Assembly: GCA_009835515.1 (NCBI GenBank) | Contig: VXXH01000194.1 | Span: 1-6,482 of the forward strand | Source of the DNA: Candidatus Poribacteria bacterium | GTDB taxonomy: Bacteria; Poribacteria; WGA-4E; WGA-3G | Direction: 5' to 3' | Length of the DNA stretch: 6,482 nt | Shown: positions 1 through 5,100 of the stretch, one piece after another | How the letters are laid out: each line of letters opens with the position of its first letter | Position numbering within the stretch: position 1 is the first letter of the stretch | The notes under the pieces: model-generated | Database searches by the model: none | What the model saw: the letters and a program-made list of their open reading frames with translations, nothing else | Told to the model about the DNA's origin: nothing | Made by a program: the position numbers and the translations under genes

Positions 1-42
1 ATCAAGGCGTTCACCGTGCTCGTATCTAATTTCATTAAACAT
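1..42 (-). CDS. Possible N-terminus of a gene cut by the window edge
   Basis: An ATG at 42 opens a minus-strand reading frame that runs off the left edge without a stop and would read MFNEIRYEHGERLD. It begins 43 bases after the hicB stop codon and has the same orientation as every other gene here, which is the only contextual support. No clear Shine-Dalgarno sequence precedes the ATG; the upstream stretch is A-rich on the minus strand. Fourteen codons are too few to recognise a family, and an open frame of this length is expected by chance, so this is only a candidate. Confidence 0.25.
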   Translation of the reverse strand, partial: MFNEIRYEHGERLD

Positions 43-84
43 AAGTTTTAGTTTCAAAAAGTATCAGGCGTGTACCGGATTGTA

Positions 85-414
85 CTAATCTGCCGAAACG
101 ACCTTCTCTAAGACTTCTTGAAGGTAGACATCTATTTCTAATTGACGACGCGCTGCGTTCAATGCAATCCGATTGTACAACTCAGGCGTTGTTTCGATCG
201 TGAGTGTACCTGAGAAAGGTTTATCTGGCATTTTTCCTTGTTCTTCGCAGACTTCAAAATAAACTTCAAGTGACTTCTGCATCTCTGCCCGAAGTTCGGT
301 TACGGATGCTCCATAGAATGTAATTACATCTTGTGTATTAATCACAGTTCCATGAAAGAGGTCTATTTCCGGATCAAAATCAACGACTCCGATATAACCT
401 TTGTATTCAATCAT
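85..414 (-). CDS. hicB: HicB-family antitoxin of a type II toxin-antitoxin system
   Basis: Predicted antitoxin of 109 residues. HicB proteins bind and neutralise the HicA RNase and usually repress their own promoter. Residues 1-60 match the partly degraded RNase-H-like HicB fold, with the N-terminal YKGYIGVVDFDPE strand and a later FYGASVTELRAEMQKSLEVYFEVCEE helix. The segment KPFSGTLTIETTPELYNRIALNAARR (about 65-90), followed by EIDVYLQEVLEKVV, is the typical C-terminal DNA-binding arm of the Arc/ribbon-helix-helix type. Its ATG overlaps the hicA stop in an ATGA junction, so translation is probably coupled to hicA. A GGGG-containing purine-rich stretch within the end of hicA may serve as ribosome binding site. 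Length and layout are normal for HicB, and nothing suggests truncation. The family assignment rests on motif recognition. Confidence 0.9.
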   Translation of the reverse strand: MIEYKGYIGVVDFDPEIDLFHGTVINTQDVITFYGASVTELRAEMQKSLEVYFEVCEEQGKMPDKPFSGTLTIETTPELYNRIALNAARRQLEIDVYLQEVLEKVVSAD

Positions 415-665
415 AGTGTAATCCCCGCCCTTTGGAAAAACCTCCGTAGATCTCTGACTGCTCCTTTATCCATGTTTGGACTTGGGCGTGGTCTATGAAA
501 CACGATAACGTGATCATTAAGCGATATAGAGACCCTTGAACCCGCACGTTCTGTCAGGATAGCACCTAAGGTTCTTAATAAAGATTGGACATCTCTCCAT
601 TTGATGTTGCCTGAGATTGGTTGTGCAAAGATCGCTTCTAATGTTCTTCTGTGTCGCTTGTTCAT
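411..665 (-). CDS. hicA: HicA-family toxin (predicted mRNA interferase)
   Basis: Predicted toxin of 84 residues, partner of the HicB protein encoded immediately downstream with a 4-base overlap. HicA proteins are small double-stranded-RNA-binding-fold RNases that cleave mRNA. Visible features are the N-terminal NKRHRRTLEAIFAQP helix, the WRDVQSLLRTLGA segment (about 23-35), GSR at 42-44, VIVFHRP at 53-59 and the C-terminal GAVRDLRRFFQRAGI helix (about 68-82). Classical E. coli-type HicA has GSH with a catalytic histidine. Here that position is Arg, and a His is found instead at residue 57 in FHRP, as in a second HicA-like subfamily I recognise. No Shine-Dalgarno sequence precedes the ATG, whereas the metabolic genes here all have one. 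A terminator-like hairpin upstream suggests it is transcribed separately from the hydroxylase genes. Confidence 0.88.
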   Translation of the reverse strand: MNKRHRRTLEAIFAQPISGNIKWRDVQSLLRTLGAILTERAGSRVSISLNDHVIVFHRPRPSPNMDKGAVRDLRRFFQRAGITL

Positions 666-671
666 CAGTGT

Positions 672-677
672 TATGTA
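672..677 (-). promoter_or_regulatory. Weak candidate -10 box for hicAB
   Basis: On the minus strand TACATA lies 6 bases before the hicA ATG, preceded by GA to give GATACATA. If it is a -10 box, transcription would start at or next to the ATG and the mRNA would be leaderless, which would fit the absence of a ribosome binding site. No good -35 box is seen at the expected distance, so the call is tentative. Confidence 0.2.
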
Positions 678-699
678 TCATGGCATTATTTCAAACACA

Positions 700-733
700 T
701 TAGCAGCAGCGCAAGAAGCTACGCTACTGCTAA
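700..733 (-). terminator. Candidate intrinsic terminator between the Mo-subunit gene and hicA
   Basis: In minus-strand RNA this region folds into a continuous 12-base-pair stem: TTAGCAGTAGCG pairs with CGCTGCTGCTAA around a 10-base loop, with a single U-G wobble. Read on the plus strand, the same position is a C-A mismatch, so the stem is better in the direction of the genes. It starts 31 bases after the Mo-subunit stop codon and is followed by TGTGTTTGA, a modest U tract. It probably ends the hydroxylase transcript and separates it from hicAB. Confidence 0.5.
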
Positions 734-763
734 CTTTTGTCACTTTACAAAACGAACACGAGA

Positions 764-3061
764 TTAGTGTCCATTGCTTTTCAAAGCATCAACAACCTTT
801 TCAGGTTTGATCGGTAACTCAGTAATCCGTATACCGATGGCATCTTTGACAGCGTTTGCCATCGTTGCCAATGTTGGCGTGATGGGGGGTTCGCCGACAC
901 CTTTGGCACCATAGGGCCCGTTCGGGGCAGGTACCTCAACGATGACAGACTCTACCGTTGGAAGGTCTGCAGAGGTCGGGACGCGGTAATCGACGAAGCC
1001 GGGATTGATGTTCCCTTCTTCACCGTACTGCATCTCTTCCATCATTGCCCATGCGTAACCTTGTACTGTTCCGCCTTCAATCTGACCTTCAACCGCCATT
1101 GGGTTGATAGCGAAGCCGACATCTTGCGAAGCGACGAGTTTAAGGACTCTGGTTCTACCGGTGCCGGGATCAACTTCAACTTTAGCAATCTGTGCCGCGA
1201 GTGCGGGTGTGCTGGCTTGCCGTGCGAAGGAACCTTTTCCGACGATCGGACCGCCAGTCGTGGAGAGGCTATACGCCGCAAGTTCGCCTAATGAGATAGA
1301 CTTCGGTGGTTCTGCGCTGATAACGTGGACGGCTCCATCTTTGAGCTCAAGGTTGTCCACATTGGTATTCAGCCGTTCTGAAGCGAGTTCGAGAATCCGT
1401 CGGTGTGCGTCCTCAGCCGCCAATTTTGCGGTATTGCCCATCGTGAACGTCACAACGCTTCCGCCTGAACCAGTGGAATAGGGTGCGGAATCTGTATCGC
1501 CGCGTCGTATTGTGACACTCTCATAAGGCACCGTCAGGATTTCGGCGATAATCTGCGAAATCGCAGTATCCGTTCCAGTGATGTCCATAGACCCGTGGAA
1601 GATACGGACACTTCCGTCCTCATGAACAGAAACGTAGACACCACCCGGGCCACAACCGTTTGTCCAATCACCGACAGCAACACCCCAACCCTGGTTTTCA
1701 CCGGCTTCTCGATCCCACCATCCCGCAGCATCAGCAACAGCCTCCAAGGTCTCTTTATAACCGACTTTAGGTTCGCTTCCACCTGCCGGGACTTCATCAC
1801 CTTCTTCGCGCATGTTCATAAGCCGGAATTTAACGGGATCCATACCGATACGTTCTGCTATCTCATCAAGTTGAGATTCGCCTGCGAAGATGGCTTGCGG
1901 TGCCCCCGGTGCCCTATAGGCAGCTGTGCCGGATTTGTTGGTATGAACACCATAAGCGTCTACCTTGAGATTCGGAATCTTGTAGACCCCGCGGACCCGA
2001 ATTGTGCTCCCGATAGAGGCACCGGAGACGGATCCAGAATCCCAGAAAGCGAGTGCCTCTCGGGCAAGGATGCGCCCGTCATTCGTAGCACCTGTTTTCA
2101 GTTTGATAACGCATCCAGGTGCGGGTCTACCGTCAGTGAATTCCTCTTCACGCGTCATCTGCACGCGCACCGGACGCCCTGTCTTCTGTGAGAGTAGCAC
2201 AGCGGGGACGTGCGTGATAATAACGCCGAAACGCCCGCCAAATCCGCCACCCATCGTCGTTCCGATGACATTGATTTGCGTCAACGGGATACCGAGCGTT
2301 CCAGCGATACCGGATCGGATCGCAAACGGACCCTGTGTAGATGCCCAAACGGTAACCTTGCCAGATGAATCCGCACTAGCAACAGAGACGTGCGGTTCCA
2401 TGTAAGTCTGATGGACTCGTGGGATCACATAGGTGTCCTCAACAACGACATCAGATGCTGCGAATCCTTTTTCAACGTCGCCTGCTTCGGTATGGCTTTC
2501 AGCGGAAATGTTATAATAAACTTCGTCTGGATAGTTCTCTAATTCTGCTTCAAGTTTGCTGATTTCGTCGCTGTGGTCGTTCTCTTTATCACGAGACAGT
2601 GTTCGGATTTGTCCGCTGATTTCTCTCCGACTGGGACCATCTTTTGTGTCGTCACCGTGCAATCGCGGTGCTGAAGGTTTGATGGCTTCCATAACGTCCT
2701 GCACAACCGGTAGTACTTCATAATCAATCTTAATGCGTTCAGCGGCTTCTTCAGCAATATCAGGATCGGTTGCGGCAACAGCAGCGAGCGGTTCACCTAA
2801 GTAAAGCACTTTATCGGTTGCGAAGACTCTACGACCACTTGGGACATCATCTTGGGTAATAATTGCCCTGACACCCGGCAGTTTTTCGGCTTCGCTGGTG
2901 TCAATGCTGCGTATATTGGCATGCGCGTGTTTACTACGGACAATTTTGCCGTAGAGCATACCCGGCGGATGGACATCTGCGCCGTATTGGGCAGCCCCCG
3001 TCACTTTCTCGACGGCATCAACCCGTGCGACCGTTTGTCCGACAACAGTATATTCTGACAT
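764..3061 (-). CDS. Molybdopterin-binding (large, catalytic) subunit of a xanthine dehydrogenase-family molybdenum hydroxylase
   Basis: Catalytic subunit of 765 residues that would bind the molybdenum cofactor and hydroxylate an organic substrate with water-derived oxygen. The N-terminal 'a/b hammerhead' domain starts VGQTVARVDAVEKVTGAAQYGADV, then come LYGKIVRSKHAHANI and GEPLAAVAA (about 89-97). The Mo-binding part contains GGGFGGRFG (271-279), AYRAPGAPQ (381-389), STGSGG (529-534) and YGAKGVGEPP (717-726), whose Glu724 is the expected catalytic base. Phe278 stands where xanthine dehydrogenases carry a purine-binding Glu, and AYRAPG differs from the CO dehydrogenase AYRCSFR loop, so the substrate is neither clearly xanthine nor CO. 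A highly charged stretch (about 137-185) is extra relative to most homologues. The start is fixed by AAAGGAG six bases before the ATG. It is the last gene of the M-S-L set and separated from the 2Fe-2S gene by a small zinc-ribbon gene. Confidence 0.95.
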   Translation of the reverse strand: MSEYTVVGQTVARVDAVEKVTGAAQYGADVHPPGMLYGKIVRSKHAHANIRSIDTSEAEKLPGVRAIITQDDVPSGRRVFATDKVLYLGEPLAAVAATDPDIAEEAAERIKIDYEVLPVVQDVMEAIKPSAPRLHGDDTKDGPSRREISGQIRTLSRDKENDHSDEISKLEAELENYPDEVYYNISAESHTEAGDVEKGFAASDVVVEDTYVIPRVHQTYMEPHVSVASADSSGKVTVWASTQGPFAIRSGIAGTLGIPLTQINVIGTTMGGGFGGRFGVIITHVPAVLLSQKTGRPVRVQMTREEEFTDGRPAPGCVIKLKTGATNDGRILAREALAFWDSGSVSGASIGSTIRVRGVYKIPNLKVDAYGVHTNKSGTAAYRAPGAPQAIFAGESQLDEIAERIGMDPVKFRLMNMREEGDEVPAGGSEPKVGYKETLEAVADAAGWWDREAGENQGWGVAVGDWTNGCGPGGVYVSVHEDGSVRIFHGSMDITGTDTAISQIIAEILTVPYESVTIRRGDTDSAPYSTGSGGSVVTFTMGNTAKLAAEDAHRRILELASERLNTNVDNLELKDGAVHVISAEPPKSISLGELAAYSLSTTGGPIVGKGSFARQASTPALAAQIAKVEVDPGTGRTRVLKLVASQDVGFAINPMAVEGQIEGGTVQGYAWAMMEEMQYGEEGNINPGFVDYRVPTSADLPTVESVIVEVPAPNGPYGAKGVGEPPITPTLATMANAVKDAIGIRITELPIKPEKVVDALKSNGH

Positions 3062-3077
3062 CTAATGCTCCTTTCTG

Positions 3078-3117
3078 AGTGGTTGTCAGTTCTCGGTTCT
3101 CGGTTTTCAGTTAAGAG
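3078..3117. repeat. Degenerate tandem heptamer array 1 (TCAGTT type)
   Basis: Five consecutive seven-base units on the plus strand are AGTGGTT, GTCAGTT, CTCGGTT, CTCGGTT and TTCAGTT, followed by AAGAG. The array lies only 3 bases upstream of the Shine-Dalgarno site of the Mo-subunit gene. It is inverted relative to the array at 3180-3205, and the two can pair as a long imperfect stem around a loop of about 63 bases. Confidence 0.8.
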
Positions 3118-3179
3118 ATATATTTTTACAATTCACGTGTAGTTGAAGCCTTCCATGGGCGGGTGATTTGTTAGAAAGA

Positions 3180-3205
3180 CCTCTTAACCGATAACTGATA
3201 ACTAT
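3180..3205. repeat. Degenerate tandem heptamer array 2 (TAACTGA type), left inverted repeat of the zinc-ribbon unit
   Basis: Three heptamers, TAACCGA, TAACTGA and TAACTAT, follow CCTCT. The last unit touches the first base of the zinc-ribbon stop codon complement. Positions 3180-3203 match the reverse complement of 3468-3491 at 22 of 24 bases, so the small gene sits between near-perfect inverted repeats. It also pairs less well with array 1. Confidence 0.8.
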
Positions 3206-3435
3206 TATGCACTTGCAACGAGATTGTGGAGTTTACCGCGTCCGATAGCCGTATTACATCTTTTACAGACTTTTACGGTATCTTCGCCAACTTCTCGTTC
3301 AAAAAGCACTTTCACGCCTGTGCGCTCACAAACTGGGCAGGTTCCACGACCGTTGTTATATTCGCCTTGGTGGACGTTTCCATTTGGATCAACATAAAGG
3401 TGTCTTATGCCTGATCCACGATGCGTCTTTGCCAT
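3205..3435 (-). CDS. Small four-cysteine zinc-ribbon-like protein, function unknown
   Basis: Predicted protein of 76 residues that I cannot assign to a named family. It has a basic N-terminus (MAKTHRGSGIRHLYVDPNGN) and then CPVC (33-36) and CKRC (57-60) about 20 residues apart, the pattern of a zinc ribbon or rubredoxin-like knuckle pair. It ends in a basic AIGRGKLHNL segment. There is no signal peptide or membrane segment, so it should be cytoplasmic. The start at 3435 is chosen because GGAG lies five bases before this ATG. An in-frame ATG at 3459 would place that ribosome binding site inside the gene and would sit in the repeat array. The gene lies between the 2Fe-2S and Mo-subunit genes, where such operons normally have nothing, and is bounded by inverted heptamer repeats. 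It could bind nucleic acid, help cluster or cofactor delivery, or simply be an inserted passenger. Confidence 0.85.
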   Translation of the reverse strand: MAKTHRGSGIRHLYVDPNGNVHQGEYNNGRGTCPVCERTGVKVLFEREVGEDTVKVCKRCNTAIGRGKLHNLVASA

Positions 3436-3458
3436 GTTCTCTCCTTTTTTCGGAGTCA

Positions 3459-3491
3459 TCAGTTATCAGTTATCGGTTATCAGTTAAGAGG
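3459..3491. repeat. Tandem heptamer array 3 (TCAGTTA type), right inverted repeat of the zinc-ribbon unit
   Basis: Four clean heptamers on the plus strand are TCAGTTA, TCAGTTA, TCGGTTA and TCAGTTA, followed by AGAGG. The 11-mer TCAGTTAAGAG at 3480-3490 recurs exactly at 3107-3117. The array begins about a dozen bases upstream of the zinc-ribbon Shine-Dalgarno site and is the inverted partner of array 2 (22/24 over 3468-3491). Confidence 0.85.
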
Positions 3492-3515
3492 GCTTGGGTA
3501 AGTCAAAACTTTCTT

Positions 3516-3550
3516 TAACTGACGACTGAAAACTGATGCCTGAAAACTAT
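3516..3550. repeat. Degenerate tandem heptamer array 4 (NAACTGA type)
   Basis: Five seven-base units are TAACTGA, CGACTGA, AAACTGA, TGCCTGA and AAACTAT. The array is inverted relative to array 3, and the two form an imperfect hairpin with a loop of about 27 bases and an eight-base-pair perfect inner stem (3480-3487 with 3515-3522). It lies 14 bases downstream, in the sense of transcription, of the 2Fe-2S gene stop. In minus-strand RNA it could slow polymerase or protect the upstream message's 3' end. Confidence 0.75.
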
Positions 3551-3564
3551 TTTTCTGGTGTTCT

Positions 3565-4044
3565 TTATGCGGTTGTGCGGATCTCTTCCGCGGCTTTCAG
3601 AACTGCTTCAAGAATTTTTGTGTATCCGGTACAGCGGCAGATATTCCCGCCGAGTGCGTGTCTAAATTCCTCTTCGGTTCTGTCTGGATTTTCGTCTATG
3701 AGTGCCTTTGATGCCATGATGAAACCGGGGGTGCAGAAACCGCATTGATAGCCCCCCGTATTAATAAACGCCTGTTGGACCGGATGAAGTTCACCATCAC
3801 TGGCTAAACCCTCAATAGTGGTAATCTCTTTTCCAGAAGCGGTGACACCGAGTACCATACAGGACGTGACGGCTTTGCCATCAACGATGACGGTGCATGC
3901 GCCACAGTCACCTGTGCTGCATCCCTCCTTGGTGCCTGTCAAACCGACCGTATCTCGAAGCACGGCGAGTAAGGTTTTTCGGGGTTCAATGAGTAAATCA
4001 TGTTCGTCGCCGTTGACTGTTAAATTGACAGGGAGTTTTGCCAT
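3565..4044 (-). CDS. 2Fe-2S iron-sulfur (small) subunit of the molybdenum hydroxylase
   Basis: Electron-transfer subunit of 159 residues carrying two 2Fe-2S clusters. The N-terminal plant-ferredoxin-like domain has GCSTGDCGACTV with Cys42, Cys47 and Cys50, plus Cys62 in TSCMV. The C-terminal helical domain has CGFC (Cys101, Cys104) and ICRCTGY (Cys136, Cys138). All eight ligands are present and the length is typical of the CoxS/HcrC/XdhC-like small subunits. The start at 4044 is chosen because AAGGAG lies seven bases before this ATG and MAKLPVNLTVNG aligns with the usual family N-terminus. An in-frame ATG at 4167 would add 41 unrelated residues and overlap the FAD gene by 53 bases. It lies 70 bases downstream of the FAD-subunit gene and should pass electrons from Mo to FAD. 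Confidence 0.95.
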   Translation of the reverse strand: MAKLPVNLTVNGDEHDLLIEPRKTLLAVLRDTVGLTGTKEGCSTGDCGACTVIVDGKAVTSCMVLGVTASGKEITTIEGLASDGELHPVQQAFINTGGYQCGFCTPGFIMASKALIDENPDRTEEEFRHALGGNICRCTGYTKILEAVLKAAEEIRTTA

Positions 4045-4071
4045 ATTTTTTCTCCTTAACTTATTGGACAT

Positions 4072-4096
4072 GCGAGGCATAAAAGTCGTTCCTCGC
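4072..4096 (-). other. Small intergenic hairpin between the FAD and 2Fe-2S genes
   Basis: Perfect six-base arms GCGAGG and CCTCGC enclose a 13-base loop in the 70-base spacer, beginning 18 bases after the FAD gene stop. There is no U tract after it, so it looks more like an mRNA processing or stability element than a terminator. The function is inferred only. Confidence 0.35.
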
Positions 4097-4114
4097 GTTA
4101 GATATGAATGCTTT

Positions 4115-4966
4115 TTACGCGCTTGCTCTCTCCAAAGCGTATTGGAGGGTTCTTCTTGTAAGGACATCGACCATCTCTCTACGATGTTCAGCGGAGCATC
4201 GCAAATCGGATATCGGGCTGCATCCGGCAGCCGCGGCTTCGCCTGCTTGTTCCAAAAGTTCTGCCGTAGGTGCGTTCCCGTTTAGGAGGTCCTCTGCTTC
4301 CACCGCGCGAATCGGCGTAGGCGCGACGGCGGCGAGTCCAATTCGGGCATCCGTTATTGTCCCGTTGTCAAGAATAACAGCAGCAGCGCGACCAATAAAC
4401 GCTAAATCCATGACCTCACGGAGCTTGTGTTTGATATAATGGGAACAGGAAGCCGGACTCGGGAGCCGAAAGCGAGTGATAATCTCCCCGGGTGTTAAAA
4501 CCGTCTGCCCGGGTCCCGTGAAGAGTTTATCAATTGGCACGCTCCGTTCACCATCGGCACTTGCAATGTCAACCTGTGCATCGGCGACAAGCAACCCTGC
4601 AACCGTATCCGCTGCTGGCGAAGCATGTGCAATATTACCACCAATAGTTGCGAGATTGCGGATTTGGATAGAGCCGATTTCTGCGGCACCTTCCGCCAGT
4701 GCAGTGTGGTGTTGCTGAATATCCGCAGACAACTCAACTTCGCGCACCTTTGTCATCGCACCAATGTTAATGCTATCACTGTCAGTGGTGATACCCGTTA
4801 ACCCCGGAATCTTCTGTAAGCTAATCACGGTCTCTGGCGTTTCGGTGAGTGCCTTCATTCCGATAATAATGTCTGTCCCACCTGCAAGGAGCTGCGCGTG
4901 TTCCTCCGCGAACAGGCGGGATGCTTCCGCAAGGGTGGTAGGTTCATAAAACTCAAAACTTTTCAA
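4115..4966 (-). CDS. FAD-binding (medium) subunit of the molybdenum hydroxylase
   Basis: Flavoprotein subunit of 283 residues that accepts electrons from the iron-sulfur subunit. The N-terminal FAD-binding domain of the CO dehydrogenase/vanillyl-alcohol oxidase type shows LLAGGTDII (27-35) and TIGGNIAHASPAAD (107-120), the two conserved FAD pyrophosphate loops. The C-terminal CODH flavoprotein domain holds LREVMDLAFIGRAAAV and ends with SAEHRREMVDVLTRR (258-272). There is no extra 4Fe-4S insertion of the kind found in 4-hydroxybenzoyl-CoA reductase beta subunits. The start codon is TTG, supported by GGAGG seven bases upstream and by the family N-terminus KSFEFYEPTTLAEA. It is the first gene of the hydroxylase set and lies about 80 bases downstream of a good promoter. 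Confidence 0.95.
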   Translation of the reverse strand: MKSFEFYEPTTLAEASRLFAEEHAQLLAGGTDIIIGMKALTETPETVISLQKIPGLTGITTDSDSINIGAMTKVREVELSADIQQHHTALAEGAAEIGSIQIRNLATIGGNIAHASPAADTVAGLLVADAQVDIASADGERSVPIDKLFTGPGQTVLTPGEIITRFRLPSPASCSHYIKHKLREVMDLAFIGRAAAVILDNGTITDARIGLAAVAPTPIRAVEAEDLLNGNAPTAELLEQAGEAAAAGCSPISDLRCSAEHRREMVDVLTRRTLQYALERASA

Positions 4967-4993
4967 ATTTAATCCTCCGTATTATGTTCCTTC

Positions 4994-5006
4994 AAGGTGA
5001 TACCTT
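4994..5006 (-). other. Short dyad in the 5' leader of the FAD-subunit gene
   Basis: AAGGT and ACCTT are separated by three bases within the predicted untranslated leader, ahead of the GGAGG ribosome binding site. It is short and may be chance. A protein site or small leader hairpin is possible. Confidence 0.2.
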
Positions 5007-5046
5007 CTGCTTCATACCTATTTTCGCACACCCAACAACACATTAA

Positions 5047-5076
5047 AGGATACCCGATTAAGAGGGTATTTGTCAA
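5047..5076 (-). promoter_or_regulatory. Sigma70-like promoter of the hydroxylase operon with an internal dyad
   Basis: On the minus strand a perfect TTGACA (-35; 5071-5076) is followed after 18 bases by TATCCT (-10; 5047-5052, four of six consensus bases). Transcription would start near 5040, giving a leader of about 75 bases before the TTG start of the FAD gene. ATACCC and GGGTAT (5050-5055 and 5064-5069) form a perfect six-base dyad with an 8-base gap, filling the spacer and overlapping the -10 box. This is a typical place for a repressor operator, though no regulator is encoded in the window. Confidence 0.6.
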
Positions 5077-5087
5077 CCTAAAATCCG

Positions 5088-5100
5088 AAGCGTACCGCTT
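5088..5100 (-). terminator. Weak hairpin at the stop codon of the Gfo/Idh/MocA gene
   Basis: AAGCG and CGCTT are separated by three bases and overlap the stop codon, and the stem is followed on the minus strand by CGGATTTTAGG. The stem is only five pairs and the T run four, so this is at best an inefficient terminator. Read-through into the hydroxylase operon is quite possible. Confidence 0.2.

Noticed and set aside
72..85. GTAC-N6-GTAC dyad after hicB as a terminator
   Set aside because: The arms are only four self-complementary bases and no T run follows directly, so it is probably chance.
1595..2405. Long plus-strand open frames antisense to the Mo-subunit gene (1595-2191 and 2004-2405)
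   Set aside because: They are antisense to a clearly conserved gene, have no family-like sequence and are rich in Ser/Pro/Cys as expected of shadow frames.
3436..3459. Earlier start of the zinc-ribbon gene at 3459
   Set aside because: This ATG lies inside the heptamer array with no ribosome binding site of its own, and the real site would fall within the coding sequence.
3078..3550. CRISPR array
   Set aside because: The repeated units are only seven bases, directly tandem, degenerate and inverted in pairs, with no unique spacers and no cas genes.
4045..4167. N-terminal extension of the 2Fe-2S subunit from the ATG at 4167
   Set aside because: It would overlap the FAD gene, adds residues unlike the family, and a good ribosome binding site lies directly before the ATG at 4044.
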